Assembly: GCF_042767895.1 (NCBI RefSeq) | Contig: NC_091568.1 | Coordinates: forward strand, 39,980,082-39,997,581 | Length of the DNA stretch: 17,500 nucleotides | Direction: 5' to 3' | Origin: Penaeus vannamei | Taxonomy: Eukaryota > Arthropoda > Malacostraca > Decapoda > Penaeidae | Shown here: positions 1-17,500 of the stretch, piece after piece | How the letters are laid out: each line of letters opens with the position of its first letter | How positions within the stretch are numbered: position 1 is the stretch's first letter | Notes under the pieces: model-generated | What the model saw: only the letters and a program-made list of their open reading frames with translations | Database searches by the model: none | What the model was told of the DNA's origin: nothing | Made by a program: the position numbers and the translations under genes

Positions 1-1183
1 CTCATTCTCAATCATAGCTCAACTAGCTTTGCAGCTAAAATGATTTTTTTTTTAAGTATTTCTAAATTATAATAGCTATTTCCAAATTTGAGTATTACTA
101 TGTGTACAGCATAGGGTATCATATAAGTATATCAGCAAAATCTATATGCTTTCCTTTCCCTTTTCTTGACAGAACATCAGTCCTGTTTCTATGTGAATGA
201 AATGGTGTGAGGGGACACTAGTATAATCCATATGTTTATTCTGGATGGCTTTCCTACTAATCAATCCTCAAACAATCCTATTGGTTAATAATGTCTTTTA
301 TTGTTTCATTCACACATTACTGAGTCTAGACTTGTGTTCATTCAAGAACATTTAATGACAAACACATGATGAAAGAGGTCTCCTCTAATACTTACTTCTA
401 TTTATTTATTTTTATCATATTATTTAAAAATATAGTATTCCCATCTACTCCAAATAACACCTGACTTTTACAAGAACAGGGAAAATTACTTTACCATTTG
501 AGACTGCAACTATAAAATAAAGACAGTAATTCTAGAAAATAAATATAATAGTCATGCTTAAGGAACACATCTGCCTCTAAAGTATTTGTGCTCTTCTTAA
601 CATCCAAAGTCTGTAATAACAATGTTAAGGTGCCCTGGAAATCTACAGGCTCAGGCCAGTAATTGTGATCATTCATGACAACAGTTCTGAGTCTTGCCAC
701 AAGTCAAAAGTAAAAGCCTGCACAAAACAAAACAGTAAAAATATTTTGATATCTGGGTTCCACCTTCTCTGGGAGGTGCAGGGCCAGATTGAGTAAGTTT
801 ATTATCTTTTGATATGCACATAGCTCATGGCTGCAGATGGTGCCTGAGGAGCAGCTCATAAGGTGGTTTCAAAGAGTTCTAAGTTACTTAATCAATATAC
901 AGTTAGGTAGTTAATGGTTAAGTGTTTCCAATCAAAATCTAACCCTTTTTGGGCATTACTTATCATTCTTCTTCAAGAGTTGGAGTTTAGTTATTGAAAA
1001 AAAAAAAAAGACTAAAGAAAGTGAGTAAACTAAAATAAAATCATACATTATGTTAACATACATATATATACTTATATCTGTATCTATGCCTTTGTTTCTT
1101 TAAAAAAAAAGAAAAAAAAGAAACAAAGCATATCACAAAAACCAATCAATGCAATATATTCTACATGTAACTGGTGGACTCAC
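1..1183. other. Intronic sequence with no supported exon
   Basis: AT-rich intron left of exon 19. A phase-1 acceptor with a long open frame is needed for the next exon. None is convincing: at 548-700 the minus frame is open, but entry from its acceptors in phase 1 meets a stop quickly. At about 730-850 a phase-1 frame is open for roughly 44 codons but has no good donor. A short purine/T stem-loop (1090-1128) and poly-A runs near 1000 are the only structures seen. Confidence 0.6.
1090..1128. repeat. 12-bp perfect inverted repeat with A-rich loop
   Basis: CTTTGTTTCTTT at 1090-1101 is the exact reverse complement of AAAGAAACAAAG at 1117-1128, with a 15-nt A-rich loop. It lies in an intron and could be chance in low-complexity sequence. 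Confidence 0.7.
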
Positions 1184-14418
<13,235 letters not shown>

Positions 14419-14498
14419 CAATTGTCAATCAAATAATCAATATTCTCCATAAAAACTAGCCATCAACACTGGAAGACATGTATCCCAAAGGATTATCT

Positions 14499-14863
14499 CT
14501 AAAGGCAAAAAATCCAAATCATCACATATCAACATAGAAACGGGTTCCTCCATAAGTAAGAACACCACCATAATAGCTTCATTCCGTCAACCCAAAGTAA
14601 CTCGTGTTCACGACAGCCCTATTTGCATATTTACGCCTGAATCAAACCCTTTCCTTGGCAAGTGTGTTCGGTAGTCTATCAATGTGACTATGTGCAAGGT
14701 CACTCCTCGGCCATAAAGGACTCAAAATGCTCATGAACCAAAGGAACGATCCTGTGAAAGTGTCCCCATGCGCTGAAGATGAGTTCAAGTAACTTAGGAG
14801 CCATTACTTTACATTATGAGTGGTATTTACCATTAGCCTCTATTTTCACAGCTTTCATTCATG
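14499..14863. other. Upstream intron or 5' flank, no feature
   Basis: No gene, repeat or clear motif. It lies between the candidate 5' UTR acceptor near 14498 and the start of the TG satellite, and is probably part of the first, UTR-splitting intron. Confidence 0.5.
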
Positions 14864-14954
<91 letters not shown>

Positions 14955-14958
<4 letters not shown>

Positions 14959-15069
14959 CGTGTATGCGTGTGGTCGTGTATGCGTGTGTTCGTGTATGCG
15001 TGTGTTCGTGTATGCGTGTGGTCGTGTATGCGTGTGGTCATGTATGCGTGCGTTTGTGTATGTGTGTGT

Positions 15070-15074
<5 letters not shown>
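14955..15074. repeat. 16-bp minisatellite, 7.5 copies, inside TG tract
   Basis: Units of the form TGKTCGTGTATGCGTG (K is T or G) tile from 14955: starts at 14955, 14971, 14987, 15003, 15019, 15035 and 15051, then a half unit at 15067. Copies 2 and 5 carry G at the variable site. Copies 6 and 7 are diverged. Confidence 0.92.
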
Positions 15075-15125
<51 letters not shown>

Positions 15126-15204
15126 ATGTGTGTGTGTGTGTAAATGTGTGTGTGAATGTAAATGTGTGTGGGTGTATAAATATGTGTGGGTGTATATATA
15201 TGTG

Positions 15205-15367
15205 TGCGTGTTGATATGTGTGTGTAAATGAGTGAGTGTGTAAATGTGCATAAGTAACTGTGTATATGTAAATGTGTGTGTATGTGTGTAGAAATATGTG
15301 TGCATGTTGATATGTGCGTGTATATGAGTGAGTGTGTAAATGTGCATATGTAACTGTGTATATGTAA

Positions 15368-15401
<34 letters not shown>

Positions 15402-15441
15402 GTGTGTGTATGTGTGTGTATGTGTGTAAATGTGTGTGTAA

Positions 15442-15475
<34 letters not shown>

Positions 15476-15485
15476 GTGTGTGTAA

Positions 15486-15557
<72 letters not shown>

Positions 15558-15709
15558 GTGTGTGTGTGTGTAAATGTGTGTGTGTGTGTAAATGTGTGTG
15601 TGTGTGTGTGTGTGTAAATGTGTGTATGTGTAAATGTGTGGGTGTATAATTGTGTGTGTGTGTGTTGATATGCGCATGTATATGAGTGTGTGTAAATGTG
15701 TATATGTAA

Positions 15710-15715
<6 letters not shown>
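15205..15715. repeat. Higher-order repeat in TG satellite
   Basis: A composite block (TTGATATG, then ATGAGTGAGTG, TAAATGTGCATA, GTAACTGTGTATATG) occurs at about 15211-15277 and again at 15307-15373, a 96-bp period. A shortened copy lies at about 15665-15715 and a more diverged one near 15800-15860. The array therefore grew by segmental duplication as well as by slippage. Confidence 0.8.
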
Positions 15716-15759
<44 letters not shown>

Positions 15760-15926
15760 GTGTGTGTGTGTGCGTGTAAATGTTTGTGGGTGTGTGAATA
15801 TGTATGTCTAGATGTGTGCATGTAAATGAGTGTGTAAATGTGTATATGTAATTGTGTGTGTGTGTGTAAATGTGTGATTGTGCATATGTGCAAATGTGTA
15901 TAAATGTGTTTGCATATGCAAATATA

Positions 15927-15948
<22 letters not shown>

Positions 15949-15968
<20 letters not shown>
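15949..15968. repeat. (AG)n tract ending the TG satellite
   Basis: A sharp switch from (TG)n to a run of about ten AG units, followed by unique sequence that becomes purine- and then GC-rich. Confidence 0.93.
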
Positions 15969-15999
15969 CGTGTTCATGTATGTATTCATATATGTACAT

Positions 16000-16240
16000 A
16001 CACATGGGGGGTGGAGGGAGTGTCAGAGAAGTGGAGGGGGTGTGAGGGAGGTGGAAAGGAAGAAAGAAGACTGGAAGGGATTTGAGGGTGGCGGAGAGGT
16101 GCACGGGAGGTAGAAGGCATACCAGGCCGGTCGAGACTGTGAGAGGAGGAGGAGGAGGAATGAGTGTGAGCAAGAAGGAAGGAGAAAGAGAGAGAGAGAG
16201 AGGACACGGAGGGAGGGAGGAGGGGGTCCGAGGAGCTAGG
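16000..16240. repeat. G/A-rich low-complexity stretch
   Basis: Plus-strand GGAGGG, GGTGTGAGGGAGG, GAGGAGGAGG and AGAGAGAG blocks make a purine-rich bridge between the satellite and the GC-rich promoter block. It may be C/T-rich 5' intron sequence in the transcript. Confidence 0.7.
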
Positions 16241-16435
16241 CTAGGGACTTCGGGCGTCAAATGGAAGCGAGAGAGAGGAAGGAATGCGAGGAAAGCTCCG
16301 AGGTCCTGTGCCGCTGCCTCTCGGACGCCGCTCCGCTTCGCATCGGCGCCTCATGAACTCGGTTGCACGGAGGCCACCGCGAGCGGCGCCACCCGAGAGG
16401 CGCAACCGCCCTTTAACCATCTATTAATACAGTGT

Positions 16436-16444
16436 GGGCGGGGC
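16436..16444 (+). promoter_or_regulatory. GC box (Sp/KLF type)
   Basis: GGGCGGGGC, a perfect Sp1-class core. Others are GGGCGGGG at 16959-16966 and GGCGGGGC at 17092-17099. They are expected in a CpG promoter and individually weak evidence. Confidence 0.5.
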
Positions 16445-16579
16445 CTGACGGACGGCGAACAGGAAGATGGACGGACAGGTGATGAACGAATGCGAGCGGG
16501 CGTTGCTTGCAGACGTTGCACCTTCTCTGGAAACCGCACGCCCCCCTCCCCCCTCTCCCCCCATCGAGCCAGGCACAGC

Positions 16580-16585
16580 CACGTG
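16580..16585. promoter_or_regulatory. E-box CACGTG
   Basis: A palindromic CACGTG within GCCACGTGTCC, a possible bHLH-type (Myc/USF) site in the GC-rich block. A six-base motif is weak on its own. Confidence 0.35.
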
Positions 16586-16795
16586 TCCGACACATCGCTA
16601 ACACGTCTAAAAATACGGGACGGCGAATCGCAAGCCGTATTCGCGCACTTCACTGTCACATCCCGGCTTGCGTGCATGAGGGCGCGCGCGTGTGCCTGGC
16701 GGTCCCGGCCGAGGCGCCTCCCGCTCTCCTCGCCCTTGCTCGGGCGGCAGACGAAGAGGAGGGGCGGCCGCCGCTGCCTCCGGAGCTGACGATGT

Positions 16796-16806
16796 CCTCA
16801 CCTTTA
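16796..16806 (-). other. Candidate splice donor of a 5' UTR exon
   Basis: On the minus strand CCTAAAG|GTGAGGA, with the exon ending at 16802. Frames entering this donor: two contain short ATG-initiated frames that stop at TGA or TAA just before it. The third (open) frame has an upstream TAG and no ATG after it. An exon ending here would therefore be untranslated, with two small upstream ORFs, which fits a start codon in the next exon near 14.4 kb. Confidence 0.45.
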
Positions 16807-17328
16807 GGCCGTCACCGGGCGACTGCTGCCTCCTCCTCCTCTTGGCCGAATTGGCACCGCTGCCATGCCATCCCTCCCACCCCCGGCCTTCTGGCTATAC
16901 CCATACCGTGCCAACTTTGGATAGCCAAACTGCCACGCAGGCAGGCACTCGCACCTGAGGGCGGGGAGGCAAAGAGAAACAGCGAGGGAGGAGGGGAGGT
17001 TACCATGTGCGAAGGGTCAGAAACAGGAAGAAACAAAAGGAACAAACGGTGGGCATGAGCAGGAGCCTCCCGCGCCGTCGCCGCTCCGGGAGGCGGGGCC
17101 CCGCGGGAGAGAGAGAACGAGAGTGGGCCAAAAGGGAAGAGGGGAAAACCTGGCCCGAAAGAGGAAGAGGATAATTGTGGCCGCGAGCCTTGCAAGGTGC
17201 CGCCCGAGGGCATCCCCGGCCTGGGTCATCTCCGGAGGCACGCGACGGTGCCGCCTCGCGCGCGCGGGCGGGAAGCGGCCCTTCCCAATCACAACAAGCG
17301 GCCGCGGCAGATGCGCAGCCCTGGCCGT

Positions 17329-17336
17329 TATAAATA
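17329..17336 (+). promoter_or_regulatory. TATA box (TATAAATA), plus strand
   Basis: A perfect TATAAATA in the GC-rich block, pointing right, away from PCM1. If used, it would start transcription near 17,360 on the plus strand. Confidence 0.45.
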
Positions 17337-17348
17337 CAACTCCCAGCA
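17335..17348 (+). promoter_or_regulatory. ZNF143/Staf-type site (TACAACTCCCAGCA)
   Basis: Matches the core of the known Staf/ZNF143-binding element, whose consensus is ACTACAATTCCCAGCATGC-like, over TACAACTCCCAGCA. It overlaps the TATA box. This element is typical of snRNA and bidirectional housekeeping promoters in animals. Confidence 0.5.
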
Positions 17349-17500
17349 ACAACCCTTCGCTCAAAATACCCCCGTCGGTGCCTGGCGCAGCGGGAAGGGG
17401 GAGGGGCGAGGTCATAGCTTCTTGTGCTCATCCACGCCTCAATCACCCACGTCCTTACGCTACAGCCGATCGGCAGAAAAAGAGTTCAGTTTTGGCTGCA

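Larger units (their letters stand above)
14864..15948. repeat. Kilobase-scale (TG)n satellite with TAAATG variants
   Basis: Over 1 kb composed almost wholly of TG dinucleotides with recurrent interruptions: TAAATG, TATATG, TGCATG, GTTGATATG. The longest pure TG runs are at 14864-14956 and in stretches around 15074-15120 and 15490-15553. Alternating purine-pyrimidine sequence of this length can adopt Z-DNA. The fake Cys-Val (plus) and His-Thr (minus) frames, up to 376 codons, are products of the repeat. Confidence 0.97.
16240..17450 (-). promoter_or_regulatory. GC/CpG-rich block: probable promoter and 5' UTR of PCM1
   Basis: A sharp rise in GC and CpG over about 1.2 kb, unlike anything else in the window, at the 5' end of the minus-strand gene. 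It holds three GC boxes, an E-box, a CCAAT box (17285-17289, plus), a TATA box and a ZNF143-like site on the plus strand, and a splice donor on the minus strand. Housekeeping centrosomal genes usually have this promoter type. The several long open frames on both strands are what GC-rich DNA produces. The transcription start is not determined, and a divergent gene to the right is possible. Confidence 0.6.

Noticed and set aside
491..700. 69-codon minus frame (contains NDHNYWPEPVDFQGTL)
   Set aside because: Looks superficially coding, but phase 1 from exon 19 through its possible acceptors meets a stop, there is no good donor, and the end runs into AT-rich hydrophobic noise.
14859..15989. 376-codon minus frame and several plus frames across the TG satellite
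   Set aside because: They are pure dinucleotide translation (His-Thr or Cys-Val) in low-complexity DNA, with no start context, domain or codon signal.
16082..17446. Long plus frames (235 and 183 codons) and minus frames (133-148 codons) in the GC-rich block
   Set aside because: Overlapping open frames on both strands are typical of CpG-rich DNA. Composition is Arg/Pro/Ala/Ser noise, with no recognisable domain, and splice and promoter signals fit non-coding 5' sequence better.

Overview
The window looks like nuclear DNA of an animal, most likely an arthropod and probably a decapod crustacean such as a penaeid shrimp. The evidence is small GT-AG exons in AT-rich introns and an exceptional load of perfect dinucleotide and purine microsatellites (TA, TG, CT/TA/CA, GATA, GAA, AAAAG). 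The species is an inference; nothing bacterial or viral is seen.

Almost the whole window is one minus-strand gene. Nineteen consecutive coding exons, listed individually, run from about 14.4 kb down to 1184. Their phases match at all 18 junctions and every intron reads GT...AG. They join into one open frame of about 1,100 residues: a hydrophilic, Ser/Gln/Glu-rich protein with many short coiled coils. Landmarks point to PCM1 (pericentriolar material 1), the scaffold of centriolar satellites: an N-terminal NMTFSDAEED block, an EELRQKKNALEALM helix followed about 35 residues later by an ATWGSG motif, and a late LNQVQDTINGLRETLRHEQ helix. These occur in the order I know from vertebrate PCM1. The C-terminal part of the gene lies left of the window.

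Layout by region. 1-1183: intron, no exon supported. 1184-8564: fifteen exons with mostly short introns; the 1.2 kb intron at 7270-8462 holds a long (TA)n tract. 8565-12626: two long introns, of about 2.0 and 1.9 kb, around one 102-nt exon. 12627-14418: the N-terminal exons, with a CT/TA/CA compound microsatellite and a 150-bp fold-back insertion flanked by a perfect 12-bp direct repeat. 14864-15970: over 1 kb of TG-based satellite with two levels of internal repetition. 16,200-17,450: a CpG- and GC-rich block, the likely promoter and 5' UTR of the gene. It has GC boxes, an E-box, a plus-strand TATA box joined to a ZNF143/SBS-like motif, and a good minus-strand splice donor.

The promoter block would drive transcription leftwards. 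A 5' UTR exon probably splices across the TG satellite to the first coding exon near 14.4 kb. The exact start codon is unresolved. I found no new multi-gene system. The items most worth checking are the fold-back element, the run of frame-neutral exons, the promoter motif pair and the TG satellite's higher-order structure.
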